A stretch of DNA of 64,000 nt, from assembly GCA_963920525.1 (NCBI GenBank), contig OY986440.1, positions 15,206,298 to 15,270,297 on the forward strand. Reading direction: 5' to 3'. This document shows, one piece after another, positions 52,171 to 63,398 of this stretch. Numbering within the stretch: position 1 is the stretch's first letter; every line of letters starts with the position of its first letter. The notes beneath the pieces were generated by a model. The model did not search any database and was not told the origin of the DNA. It was given only the letters and a program-made list of their open reading frames with translations. Both the position numbers and the translations under genes were made by a program. This DNA is from Dichetophora obliterata. Lineage: Eukaryota; Arthropoda; Insecta; Diptera; Sciomyzidae.

Positions 52171-52527
52171 TGTAACAGAACGTCCACTGGGAACATCAAT
52201 ATAGCAGGACGTCTACTGGGAACATCAATGTAGCAGAATGTCCACTGGGAAATTGAATTAAATATTACCGCAGTTCTCATTTCTTTCTGTTCCTTTTGTT
52301 CAATGTTCATTGTTCTTCTTTAACTTTACTTTGCCTTTGTGTGTCAAAATTAGCAAATTCATTGTCTTTCACTTGTCACGGAGAACAGATTGGAGCGCAA
52401 ACTGCGGTAAGATTACTTTGATCTTTAAGTTTATTATAAAGTTTCAATTGAGATATTTTATAGAAATAAATAAGCTAAATACTACAAATCTATTGGTTTA
52501 TTAAAATTTCGAGCTTCATCCGTGACA
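52171..52527 (+). repeat. 5' LTR (357 bp)
   Basis: It carries three direct units of about 32 bp at its start (ACGTCCACTGGGAACATCAA and variants, 52180-52250) and an AATAAA near 52465 as a candidate polyadenylation signal. The segment 52373-52406 is complementary to the leader just downstream. Confidence 0.92.
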
Positions 52528-52693
52528 ATCTTTATTTCGCAGTTTGCGCTCCAATCTGTTCATCCGTGACAATTCTTTATTTCGCATAAGCGAAAGCTTC
52601 CTCTGCCGAGAAGTATAATACGTTCGCTTGTGTTACTGCATTTAGAAGCAAACAGTGCTGCTTCTGCCAAATTGATGTATGTGAGGGAGAGGA
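52528..52693 (+). promoter_or_regulatory. Leader with inverted copy of an LTR segment
   Basis: 52538-52572 (CGCAGTTTGCGCTCCAATCT, then GTTCATCCGTGACAA) is the complement of LTR bases 52373-52406 apart from a two-base insertion. The string GTGACAAT(T)CTTTATTTCGCA occurs twice across the LTR/leader border. I cannot match the primer-binding site to a tRNA by eye. The element RNA could fold here into a long stem with a loop of about 130 nt. Confidence 0.55.
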
Positions 52694-54736
52694 ATGCAAC
52701 GCACACCAACAAGGAAAAGTCCGCGATTTCAACAGCAACAAGTTACTACAGTAATAGCTTCAGGTTCTAGCGATATGGAAAATTCTAACAAAAACCCTGC
52801 CACTGCCGCCGTAGGTGCCATTAAAAACCCTGCCATTGCCGCCGTAGGTGCCATTAAAAATCCTGCCACTGCCGCCGTAGGTGCCATTAAAAATCCTGCC
52901 ACTGCCGCCGCAGGTACACACCAAAATCCTGCCAATGCTGCCGCAGGTACAAACCAAAATTCTGCCACTGCCGCCGCAGGAACAAACCAAAACCCAGTCA
53001 TAGCCGCCGAAGCCGCGGGCTCCGCCAGCATATCATGCACTCAAAGTGACAGAGATGAAATTCTACAAAATATGCAAAGGCAACTTAACGCGTTGGAACA
53101 AGAGCTTAAAAGTGCCCAAATTAAGTTGCAGGTGAGTAATATTCAATGTCAAACATTAAATAAGGCTCTTCAAAGTCAAACAGCACCAACGTTCGAAGTG
53201 GCTGCGCCGTCGACGTCAACAGTTGCAGCTACGCATTCATCTTCATTTGCCGCCACAGTTCCAAACATAACCGTGTCATCGATTTCGTTAAACACCAATA
53301 CAGCTGCATCATCTTTGTCTTTTTCTAGCGCCACAGTTCCGAACATAGTCACGTCATCGATTCCGTTAAGCACCAATACAGCTGCATCATCTTTGTTTTT
53401 TCCTAGCGCGACAGTCGCGAACATAGTCACGCCATCGAATCCGTTAGCCTCTAATGCAGCTGCCACTGATATGATTGCTGCACCGCTGCTGCCATCAATA
53501 CATCAAAAATTTCGTGTTCATAGTAATGAAACTGCAATACCGACTAACCTAGGATCACAACCATCGCCTGCAAACAGAAGCTTTCATTCCTACGACACTA
53601 ACTGCTTAGCACAAACTCACTCAGCTATTTTACGGAAAGTTCAGGATTTACCTGAATTCAGTGGTCAAGCCGAGGATTGGCCAATGTTTGCTACAGCTTA
53701 TGCTCAGTCTACCGCCATTTATAATTACTCTAATTTAGAAAATAGCCAACGCTTGCAGAAATGTTTAAAAGGTGAAGCCAGGGAGACTGTTAAGTCATTG
53801 TTAATTCATCCTGACAACGTGTCTGCTGTGATGGAGCAACTCCAGTTCCGCTTTGGTCGCCCCGAACAGCTAATAAGGAGTCAGTTGCGCCAAATTCGTG
53901 AAGTTGCACCGATACCAGAGACTGCAGTTGAAAGATTAATACCCTTTGCAACCAAAGCAAGAAACCTTGCCGTTTTCTTGAAATCTGTAAACGGTCAGCA
54001 GCATTTGTCGAACCCTACTTTGCTCGACGAGCTAATTGGAAAACTTCCAATGAGTAAAAGAATTGACTGGGCAAAATATGCAGCTCAAATCAGACCATAT
54101 CCCACTGTTACTGATTTCAGCAATTGGCTGAGTGAAATAGCTTCCCTTATTTGCACAGTTCAGGATAATACATTTAGATCGTCAGCAGAACCCAAGAGAC
54201 GCGTGGTACTTCATGCCGCTTCACATCAACGAAATGATGCCATAAAGTGTCCTGTATCCCAAGGACGACACAAGACTTTTGAGTGCCAAACGTTTTTAGG
54301 ACTGAGCGTTAACGAACGATGGATTGAAGCAAAACGTATTCGCATCTGCTTCGCATGCTTAGAAGTTGGTCATTCGATTCGTAGCTGTCGACGTCGCAAA
54401 TCATGTCTTGTTGATGGATGTCAAAAAGGTCATCATAAATATTTACATGAAAATAAGAAAGTTAATAGCAACACGCTAGAAATGAAGCAAACAGGCGAGA
54501 CTCCATCAACATCATATGCAGCTACAGAGATTGTAAGAGCAACCGAAGCCGTTCTTAGTTGCGCATCCAGCGCAGTTAAAAATAAAAATAATTTGTTGTT
54601 TCGCGTGTTACCAGTTCTGCTGTATGGGCCAAATAAACAAATTGAAACATATGCCTTGCTGGACGAGGGCTCTGCAATAACAATGATTGATGATACGCTT
54701 ATAGAAGAACTAGGACTTCAAGGCAACCAACTGTAA
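52694..54736 (+). pseudogene. Pao/BEL gag and start of protease
   Basis: Encodes the structural Gag protein and the first part of the aspartic protease. From ATG at 52694, residues 30-110 hold about seven 11-residue repeats (AIKNPATAAVG and variants), followed by a coiled-coil-like QRQLNALEQELKSAQIKL. A second set of about 24-residue repeats (VPNI--SSIPLSTNTAASSL) covers about 195-255. The conserved Gag domain spans about 315-500. A CX2CX4HX4C zinc knuckle (CFACLEVGHSIRSC) sits near residue 552. The protease active site is LLDEGS (about 654) in place of the usual DTG/DSG, as in this superfamily. The frame ends at TAA 54734-54736, just inside the protease, because pol continues one base back (-1) from 54730. 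Broken only at that point. Confidence 0.85.
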
Positions 54737-56300
54737 ATGTACAGTGGTTTGGAGGGCGAGCTGCACAAGAACCGGCGACAGTTGTTGACATGCATATCTG
54801 TGGTGTCGGTAAAAACAAAAGGTATAAATTGAGTAATGTGTATGGAGTATCGAACCTGAGTTTGCCAGTGCAAAGCCTCCAAGCAGATGATATTAATTGT
54901 AATAGTAGCTGTTTTAATAAGCTTCCAACACAGCTATATTCAAACATAACTCCAAAATTGTTAATAGGTTTGGACCACTGCCATCTCGGCTTGCCGACAG
55001 AGACCATAAAGTTACGCGAAAGGGGACCATACGCAGCCAAAACTGACTTAGGATGGGTCGTGTTTGGTCCAACAAAGGGCGCTGTGGCAACTACTTCATC
55101 TTGCCTGACGTTAAGTCAAACAAGTGAGAACAGCTTGCATGAGTTAGTGGCTGATTATTTTCTAACAGATAGCTTTGGTGTTAGACCGGCACCAGCTTTA
55201 GAATCGAAAGATGACATACGAGCTCATAGTATACTTAAAACAACCACCACCAAAGTAAATGGCCGATTTCAAGCTGGTCTCCTTTGGAGAAACGATAACA
55301 CAAAGCTACCAGATAGTTACAATATGGCCAAAAAGAGATTGGTCGCAATTGAACGCAAAATGAAGCGTGATTCCAGTTTTTCTAGCGCCTATATTAACAT
55401 AATTAAAGATTATGTCACCAAGCAGTATGCACGCAAGCTACCGTCCGCAGAAGCTACAATAATCGGACCAAGAACATGGTATCTTCCCCACTTTGCTGTC
55501 GTGAACCCAAACAAGCCGGGTAAAATACGTTTAGTGTTCGACGCCGCTGCCATGGTAGATGGTACCTCATTAAATGCTCATCTTCTGAAAGGCCCACAGC
55601 AGTATCAACCACTGCCATCAGTGCTCTATAATTTCCGAGTTGGAGCAGTGGCCGTCTGCGCGGACATTAAAGAAATGTTCCACCAAGTGGTAGTCCGGCC
55701 AGAAGATAGGTGCTCCCAAAGATTTCTTTGGCGCGATGGAGATGATAGCCGTCAACCTGATGTTTATGAAATGGTCGTTATGACATTTGGAGCTGCTTGT
55801 TCGCCGTGTATAGCTCAGCATGTCAAAGCAACAAATGCTTTGGAACATCGTGATAATGACCCTCGAGCTATTAAATCCATTCTGGAGCACCACTACGTCG
55901 ACGACTTCGTTGATAGCTTCGAATCAGTGTCGCAAGCAATTAATATAGCAAAAGATGTGCGCGACATACACCAAGACGCAGGATTTGTACTACGCAATTT
56001 TACATCAAATTCGCTGGAGGTAGCTGAGGCACTGGAGGGTGACGATAAAAGTATTAGAGTGGATTACAGCTATTGGTCTGAAGACAGTCTAGCAACGGAA
56101 AAAATTCTTGGAATGTATTGGCAGGCCAGAAGTGATACCTTTAGATTTCAATTAAAATTTTTTTATGTTGATGCCGAGGTTATTAATGGAAGAAGATGCC
56201 CAACCAAAAGAGAGTTGCTTAGTACAATAATGTCGGTGTTTGATCCTATGGGATTTTTATGCAATTTTTTGATAATTACAAAATTAATTATGCGTGAAGT
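54730..56300 (+). pseudogene. Pao/BEL pol part 1: rest of protease and reverse transcriptase
   Basis: In the -1 frame relative to gag, 54730 onward reads TVNVQWFGGRA, the continuation of the protease. A linker and the reverse transcriptase follow: LPHFAVVNPNKPGKIRLVFD (55483-55542), CADIKEMFHQV (first catalytic Asp, near 55660) and HYVDDFVDS (55892-55918, catalytic YVDD). The frame runs on to a stop at 56364, but the true continuation (DHINKAWSRW) is in another frame from about 56320, so a small indel lies near 56300-56320. The RT core itself has no stop. Confidence 0.85.
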
Positions 56301-58532
56301 TTGGAGGCATCGCATAGGCCTGATCACATTAATAAAGCATGGAGCAGATGGCGTCAAGACTTGAGAAAGGTTGTAGATGTTGAAATCCCTCGACATTACT
56401 TCAAGCAAGGTGAGCCACAGCAACTACAATTACATATCTTTGTCGACGCCAGCGAAGAGGCGTTTTCAGCAGTCTCGTACTGGAGAGCCATTAATGTTGA
56501 TGGAAATGTAGAGGTATCATTTGTTTGCGCCAAATCAAAGTGTGCACCTTTAAAGCCATTGACCGTGCCCCGTTTGGAGCTGCAGGCGGCTGTACTAGGA
56601 ACGCGTTTGATGCAGAATATAATCGAAAGTCACACTCTGTGTGTCACTAGCTGTGTCCTTTGGACGGACTCTAAAACGGTCCTCAAGTGGGTTACATCGG
56701 AGCAGCGTCGCTACAAACCATTCGTGGCACATAGAGTTGCTGAAATTCTTGCCGCTACTGAGGTATCGAACTGGAAATGGATACCTACTGATAGAAATGT
56801 AGCTGATGAAGCCACTCGGTCCAAGTTTCTAGTTGAGTTGAGTTCTTCGTCACGATGGTTAAAAGGGCCCGATTTTTTGTTGAAAGAGAAGAATATGTGG
56901 CCATCCGAAACATACGAAGAGCTTCGAGAAGATGACGGCGACGAAGAGCTTCGCCCCAAATTCACCCTATTTACTGTAAGCAATAACTTTATAGACATAA
57001 ATCGGTTTTCTTCCTTTATTAAACTTAAAAGGACAATGGCTTGGGTTCTAAAATTTGCTAAGCGTTGTCGAAAAACATACAGTGCGGGTGAGGTAGAAGG
57101 CTTGACTGTAGACGACCTGGAGATGGCTGAAGCAGTTATAATACGACAAGTGCAGGCAGAGGTGTATAGCAACGAGATCAATGGAATTAAGAACAATCAA
57201 AGCCTTTATAAAGATAGTGAGTTATATACTTTGACGCCATATATAGATAGTGAAGACATCTTACGCGTAAATGGTAGAATTGACGCAGCTAGCTGGTTGC
57301 CATATAGCACAAGACGGCCGATTATTCTGCCGTCAGACCATTTGTTTACAAATTTATTATTAATTCATCACCATCGTTTGATGAAGCATCAAAACCACGA
57401 GGCAACGATTTGTGAGATTCGACAACGATTCTGGGTACCTCGCTTGAGGCAAGTCTTGCGGAAGGTAATTGCAAGCTGCAACGTGTGCAAAATAAGACGC
57501 GCAGTTCCAACTGTACCGTTTATGGGACCTCTACCAGAAGATCGGTTGACGCCATTCATAAGGCCATTTTCATTTACTGGTTTGGACTACTTTGGTCCGC
57601 TAACGGTAACAATAGGGCGGCGCACGGAAAAGCGGTGGGTGGCTTTATTTACATGCCTCACCATACGGGCCATCCATTTGGAAATTGCTCATGACTTGTC
57701 AACTGATGCATGTATTTTGGCAATTAGAAATTTTACAAATCGTCGAGGACTGCCGGCAAGAATTCGCAGCGACAATGGCAAGAACTTTATTGGAGCTGAG
57801 CAGGTTGCAAAACGGTTCGATGAGGTGTTTGACTGTGGTCGACTTCAAGATGAAATGTCGTCGAAAGGAATAGAGTGGATATTTAATTGCCCATGCAATC
57901 CGTCCGAAGGTGGTATTTGGGAACGTATGGTCCAGTGCGTGAAACGGGTGCTGCAACATACGCTTAAGGAAAGTTCTCCACGAGAGCATACGCTCTATTC
58001 ATTTCTCATTGAGGCGGAAAATGTTGTAAATTCGCGACCATTAACGCACCTACCCATTTCGGTCGACCAGCAAGAGCCGCTTACACCGAATCATTTTTTG
58101 TTAGGCGCGGCGAATACTGCTCAAACACCTCGGGCGCTGGAGGTGCAAGGAAAACCAATCGTTGTGCGGAAACAGTGGCAAATCGCGCGTCAGTTAAGGG
58201 ATCGGTTTTGGAAACGTTGGATTACTGAATATTTGCCAACATTGACACGCCGCACAAAGTGGTGTCAGAAAACGAAAGCACTGCAGGTAGGAGATCTAGT
58301 CTTCGTGTGTGATTCAAACATGGCAAGGAAACAGTGGTGTCGTGGCAGGGTAGAAAGAGTCTATTGTGGCAAAGATTCAGTAATACGGCGAGCAGATGTA
58401 CGAACCAAAACGGGCATTTTACGTCGGCCAGTGTCCAAGTTGGCCGTTCTTGACTTGGATTGTGGTGAATCGAGTGAGTCGATCCACGGAGGTGGGAATG
58501 TAACAGAACGTCCACTGGGAACATCAATATAG
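56301..58532 (+). pseudogene. Pao/BEL pol part 2: RNase H and integrase
   Basis: Third frame of pol. RNase H: IFVDASEEAFSAVSYW (first Asp), RLELQAA (Glu) and LWTDSKTVLKW (Asp, about 56657-56690). Integrase: an HHCC zinc-binding region (HHHRLMKHQNH then CNVCK, 57368-57492), the core FTGLDYFGPL (first Asp), RSDNGKNF (second Asp, near 57765) and the Glu of PSEGGIWERMV (57901-57933). The C-terminal GDLVFVCD tail follows. The stop (58530-58532) lies 32 nt inside the 3' LTR, so pol ends within U3. The integrase triad is complete and no stop occurs in this frame. Confidence 0.85.
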
Positions 58533-58855
58533 CAGGACGTCTACTGGGAACATCAATGTAGCAGAATGTCCACTGGGAAATTGAATTAAATATTACCGCA
58601 GTTCTCATTTCTTTCTGTTCCTTTTGTTCAATGTTCATTGTTCTTCTTTAACTTTACTTTGCCTTTGTGTGTCAAAATTAGCAAATTCATTGTCTTTCAC
58701 TTGTCACGGAGAACAGATTGGAGCGCAAACTGCGGTAAGATTACTTTGATCTTTAAGTTTATTATAAAGTTTCAATTGAGATATTTTATAGAAATAAATA
58801 AGCTAAATACTACAAATCTATTGGTTTATTAAAATTTCGAGCTTCATCCGTGACA
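58499..58855 (+). repeat. 3' LTR (357 bp)
   Basis: By eye identical to the 5' LTR over its length. It is followed by GAGGA (58856-58860), the target duplication. Identity means little time since insertion, or gene conversion. Confidence 0.92.
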
Positions 58856-58860
58856 GAGGA

Positions 58861-59429
58861 TAAAAGTTCAGTTTGGCTTTTTTTCTTACCAGAAATAAAA
58901 ACTGAAACAGAGAAATGCAACCAATGCCAAGCTATACTAAAAACAAAGTAAGGATAAAAAAAGCTTTTGTTTTGTCGAATTATTTGTAAACAAACTGAAA
59001 AATAAAGCCATGGCAAATTGTTATGTATACCAACATAAAGCAAAAGTACCGACGTACTAGTCAGAGATAAAGAGATAGGAAACTTAAATTTTGTGACGTC
59101 AAAACATATGATTTCATTTTATTTTTCCGTTTTTTTCTACTTTGGTGAAACTCATGTATTGTGTACGTGAGTTCACCTCAGATCTGTCAAGTGTTTAGCT
59201 TAAATTCAGCCATTTGCAAATAAGTTTTCTTTTGTGTAATAAATTTATTAAAATAAATGCATAATATGAAATAAATTAACAATATCACATCATTAAATAA
59301 ATATTGGCAGTCGGGAAGAAGCGCAAAACGGAATGAATTGCTCGGCGCTGCTAGAAATTAAGCTACTGAATAAGTTGCAGACCGACAACGTTATTTTGTG
59401 TTGGTAAATGTTTTTGGATATGCATCCAA
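58861..59429. other. Intergenic with an inverted dispersed repeat
   Basis: 59057-59190 (AGATAAAGAGATAGGAAACT through GAGTTCACCTCAGATCTG) is the complement of 48575-48712. It ends in GTGAACTCACGTACACAAT-type sequence (complement strand). No gene is seen. Confidence 0.55.
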
Positions 59430-60640
59430 TCCCTCGTATTCGATTTCATGGACACCAATTTAGAAACTATTATCAAAGATCCTAAAATCATACTAACGCA
59501 TTTACCCAGTCGCATTTATACACAGGTAAGTCTTGCAGCACTGTACAACAACAGATGAGGCTTGGCCTAACCTTAGTAAGCTTCCCGACTTAATGCAATT
59601 CAAACCATGCCCCGGAACACCACTGCAAGATTAATTTACTGCAGCACCTGACGATCTGACTGTCTTAGACGAAAAGCTGTACTGAAGCATTAAAGATAAA
59701 ATATATTTTGAATAAAGCAGCTCCCACTGTAGGTCACAAGCTGCCGAAGTCAAGAGAATGTGGATTAAAAGCCAAATCTAAAGCGTAAACCAGTGGAAGC
59801 GATGGAAAGTGGAACACTGCCAAGGGAGCAAGTGTTTAATAATCTCATTTTCCATCTTTTTCGAACTGTGTGGCGAGTATTTTAGGTAAGTGTTTAAGTT
59901 AAATAAATTTTATTTTTACTGAAGTTATACTCTTTTTAGTGCTGGCTCCGCTGGCTACACTCGCCAATAGTTACGATACGCAAAGCGCGCTGCGTATTAA
60001 AATTGAACAACCGATAGTCGCTGCCATCGTTCCGGAAAGCTTTCGTCTTATTGCGCCTATGTTGGGCAATGTTCTAGATAAGTATACAGAATTTCGTACA
60101 CCCAACTTCGATGGTCTCTAGAAACTTGAAACTTTGGGCAAATATGCGAAGAAATTTCTGCCTCGCCTCTTCATTATTTATACGCAGAAACCAAGTGATA
60201 CCTATGAGGCAGTTTTTATTTGCGCAAAAAAATCTTTAGATGCCGTAAAGGTGACTAGCTAGTGGACACTTTCTCTTCCTATTTCTTAAATTAAATATTT
60301 TTTAGCTATACTTGACCAAAAGCCCGATGATATAGTTAAGGAGCTTTTTATGTCGGCTAAATCGCAACTGGCTCATACGTTTCATGGCAGCGTTAGCCAT
60401 GGCCAAGGATACCAAACACTATTGTCGCATACATATTTGTTATTTGTTAAAAAAATTGTGTGAATGCTTTACCGCCGAAGAGGCTTATTAAATTTATGCC
60501 TAGCGACGATAAAGTCACGCATTGAAGAAAATCCCAGGAGCACAATTAATGGGGCAACTACAGATCACTTGTGTTATGCCTGTGTAGTACTTAATAGACG
60601 AATACTCGTTCCAGCAAGTGTGACGAAAACATTTGGCAAA
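59430..60640 (+). pseudogene. Decayed gene fragment, possibly RRP12-like
   Basis: Protein-like segments can be followed through broken frames: MDTNLETIIKDPKI (59452), SYDTQSALRIKIEQ (59969), ESFRLIAPMLGNVLDKYTEF (60037), TAG at 60119, then LGKYAKKFLPRLFIIYTQKP (60132-60193). After a shift come VKELFMSAKSQLAHTF (60336) and ALAMAKDTK (60395). The pattern of SFR-LAPTLG, then YAKNFLPRLFNIY, then VKELF-SAK recalls RRP12, a HEAT-repeat ribosome-biogenesis protein; this is memory of the family, not a search. Short intron-like pieces remain (59886-59938 GTAAGT...TTTTAG; about 60252-60305), so it is a DNA-level duplicate and not a processed copy. Stops and frameshifts make it non-functional. Confidence 0.45.
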
Positions 60641-61107
60641 ATGGTAAACATAAATAAATTAAAAATTAAATGAATCTAAAAAACTTTTGCTTCACTAGCT
60701 GGTATTCGATGCTCGGTTGATGGCACCAATATTGTCGAGATTTTCTGGCTACACATTGTCAAGAAAAAGAAATGAAAACAAAAATGGAATTCTAAGGGAT
60801 GGTGAGCACCTATGATTCGGAATGCGTATATATTGCAACAGATAGTTATTTGTTATGGTCTATGGGCTTATTTTATTTTGATGATTTGGTTGAAAAAAAT
60901 CACGTAACCGTGTGATTGCTGTGTGTGTGCATGCGAGTATTTTTAAATAACGAATACAACTTTTGAAAAAAAAAAATTCGCAAAAAACAAAAACACAGTT
61001 TAAGCTATTTTTATAGGCACTACTAACCTACGAAGTTTAAAAAAATTCGGAAACAAAGAACGATTTTGCTCAAAATTAGTCGATTTGATATGGAATCATC
61101 GATATGG
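60641..61107. other. Intergenic, no gene seen
   Basis: AT-rich; nothing recognised. Confidence 0.55.
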
Positions 61108-61671
61108 GTATATGCAAACTAAATAACTGAACACAAAAGTCAACGAAATAAAGATTTGCTATCCGTCAGCAAAAGAGCTGTTTCAAATGTCGGTTTTGCT
61201 TAGGTTGGGAATCGATTTTGCCTTACTTCGAAAAGAATAAAAATGAGTCTGCTTCATGACACCATTTTAAACCAATATCGTTTTCAAAACCGATTCGTTT
61301 CAATTCTGTATCTGTTTCCACAAGATTACTAAATGGCAGTAACTTCTAGCACTGCTTTAAAATGATGTTTTTGTTTCAAAAAGTTGTCGAAAAGCATGCA
61401 AATACATACAAGGTGTGATTTTGCTTTCGAATCGCATTACAGAGTAAGGGGTGTTGTGAAAACCGATACACAATTGAAACGATCGGTTTTGAAAACGATA
61501 TCGGTTTCAAATGGTGTCATGAAACAGACTCGTTTTATTTTTTCGAAGTAAGGCAAAAAGGCAAAATCGATCCCCAACCTAAGCAAAGCCGACAATTAAA
61601 ACAGCTGTTTTGCCTGCGGATAGTAAATCTTTATTTCGTTGATTTTTGTGTTCAGTTATTTAGTTTGCATT
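61108..61671. mobile_element. Foldback element with arms of about 200 bp
   Basis: Left arm (ATGCAAACTAAATAACTGAA; AACGAAATAAAGATTTGCTA; TTCATGACACCATTT) and right arm (AAATGGTGTCATGAA; TAGTAAATCTTTATTTCGTT; TTCAGTTATTTAGTTTGCAT) are inverted with scattered differences. The loop is about 110 bp. No clear target duplication and no ORF. Confidence 0.6.
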
Positions 61672-62487
61672 TATTTTTTTTATATTTGTTGTTACAATGC
61701 TGAAAATAACAGCGACAAATGTTCCACAGGAAAAGGGACCTGGGCAAGGCCAATTTTAAAGAAGATTAAAAAATAATTTGTTGGATATATCGACACTTTT
61801 GCGCGAAATTGTTGTGTGTGCCATTTTTCGAAATTGACACTCTCCATTAAGCAATTGAGCAATTGATACACTCCACAAGGCATCACCTGGTAAAATATTG
61901 TAGCAGAAATCCTTAAAGTAAATGCCCCATAACCATAGTCAAAATACCCTTTCACATCTTCAATTTTGTGATTTTTTTTTTTCTTAACGTTAGTGTCTAT
62001 GTATTTTTGTTGCTGTGTATGATCTGCATAATACATTTTATTTTAGTTTGTTTTTTTTTAATAAAAATCCTACTTTTTAACCTTAGTGAAAATGTTACTG
62101 AAATAACAATAATTGTTAAATTTAAAGAATGTTATTTAAGATAAGAAGATTATATATGTATAATATTAATATATTATAAGTAATGAAATTATGTATTTAT
62201 TATAATTGCTCTCACTAAAATTGTTACACAACTCTGCGTTGTAGAGAAATTTTATCAAAACAAATTGAATGATGGAAAACAAGTACTAAACTTAACTAAA
62301 GAGCTATAAAACTTTAACGTATTAAACTATTTTCTAAAAGTGCTATTAATTAAATTAAAATTTAGTGAATGACAAAGAAAACATAACGAAATGCTTGCTT
62401 AATGTTGCAACATTTTATTTGAAAAAGAAAATGATTTTTTTACTTAATTTCTCTAAACCAAAATATTGTTAAATTAACTTTAAATAA
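61672..62487. other. Intergenic, no gene seen
   Basis: AT-rich. An open stretch on the - strand (61692-62036) has no recognisable similarity and is not called. Confidence 0.5.
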
Positions 62488-62492
62488 CAAAG

Positions 62493-62909
62493 AGGCTGTT
62501 CAGACTTGCCTCAAATGAGGCGATTTACTTGCCTCATTTTGACATAAGTTAGCTATCAGGTGTTCACACACAAACTATTGCCTCACTTTGAGGCTGCATC
62601 ATTTTGGCGTTTATTGTTTTTTTTTTCGTTTGTTTTCTTTTGATTTATTAAATGCTCAAGTTCTTACAATTAAAAGAATATTTATTTGCGAACAACAATG
62701 AATAAACAAAATTAATTCGCGCCAGAACAAACTAAAAAGAGCAAAAATTTCAACATAACAATTTTCACTCTGACGTACGTCAAAATGAGTCGCAAAATTT
62801 TTAAAATACTTGCCTCACGTAACATGTCACCTTCCCGCTTTTCCCTTCGCCAATAGACGTCAAAATGAGGCAAGTGAGTCGCCTCATTTGAGGCAAGTCT
62901 GAACAGCCT
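62493..62909. mobile_element. MITE with AGGCTGTTCAGACTTG ends, CAAAG duplication
   Basis: 417 bp, about 50-bp terminal inverted repeats rich in TGCCTCA/TGAGGCA, with CAAAG on both sides (62488-62492, 62910-62914). No ORF. The ends resemble GGGCAGTTCA elements elsewhere but the duplication length differs. Confidence 0.65.
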
Positions 62910-62914
62910 CAAAG

Positions 62915-63398
62915 AGTGCGAACACTAGAGTCGTCTTTTCAAAATGTCAATAAAAACTCACAATAAGTTTAATTAAACACACAAGCTCAACATACTGTTC
63001 TTTTTTAATAAAACATAAAAAATGTTATAAAAGGTAAAACTATTTACGACAGCTGGTGGTAGAATAATTGGGTGTAACAGCTTGAGAGAGAGCCTACCTA
63101 ACCATATATAACTTTAAATTGTTTATATTTACGATTTGATAGCTAATTTCAAAGCTAAGAAAACGCATTGCTATTTTAGCTAAAAAACAGAACAGAAAAA
63201 ATAAACTAAAATATTTTTCAAGGAATTTGTGAAACGACTGAACATTGAAGCCATGTGCAATATATATTAAGTAAAGATTTCTGCGTTGCTTCTTACAGCC
63301 CTAATAATAGTATGGCAAATAAATAATTATAAAATGTTAATAGAATGAATAATGTTTTTGATTTTATTCTCTGCAAGCACATTTATGTTTCCCTTATT
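62915..63398. other. Intergenic, no gene seen
   Basis: AT-rich; nothing recognised. Confidence 0.55.

Larger units (their letters stand above)
52171..58855 (+). mobile_element. Pao/BEL LTR retrotransposon, complete ends
   Basis: 6,685 bp with two 357-bp LTRs beginning TGTAAC and ending TGACA, and the 5-bp duplication GAGGA on both sides. The domain order gag, protease, RT, RNase H, integrase and the sequences YVDD and LWTDSKTVLKW place it in Pao/BEL. A purine tract (GGAGGTGGGAA) precedes the 3' LTR. There is no env-like gene. Two frame breaks interrupt pol, so this copy probably cannot move by itself although its LTRs look identical. Confidence 0.92.

Noticed and set aside
52729..53040. - strand Ala/Gly-rich frames opposite gag
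   Set aside because: Antisense shadows of the 33-bp gag repeats.
61692..62036. 114-codon - strand frame
   Set aside because: No recognisable motif, no splice context and AT-rich surroundings; could be a chance ORF.
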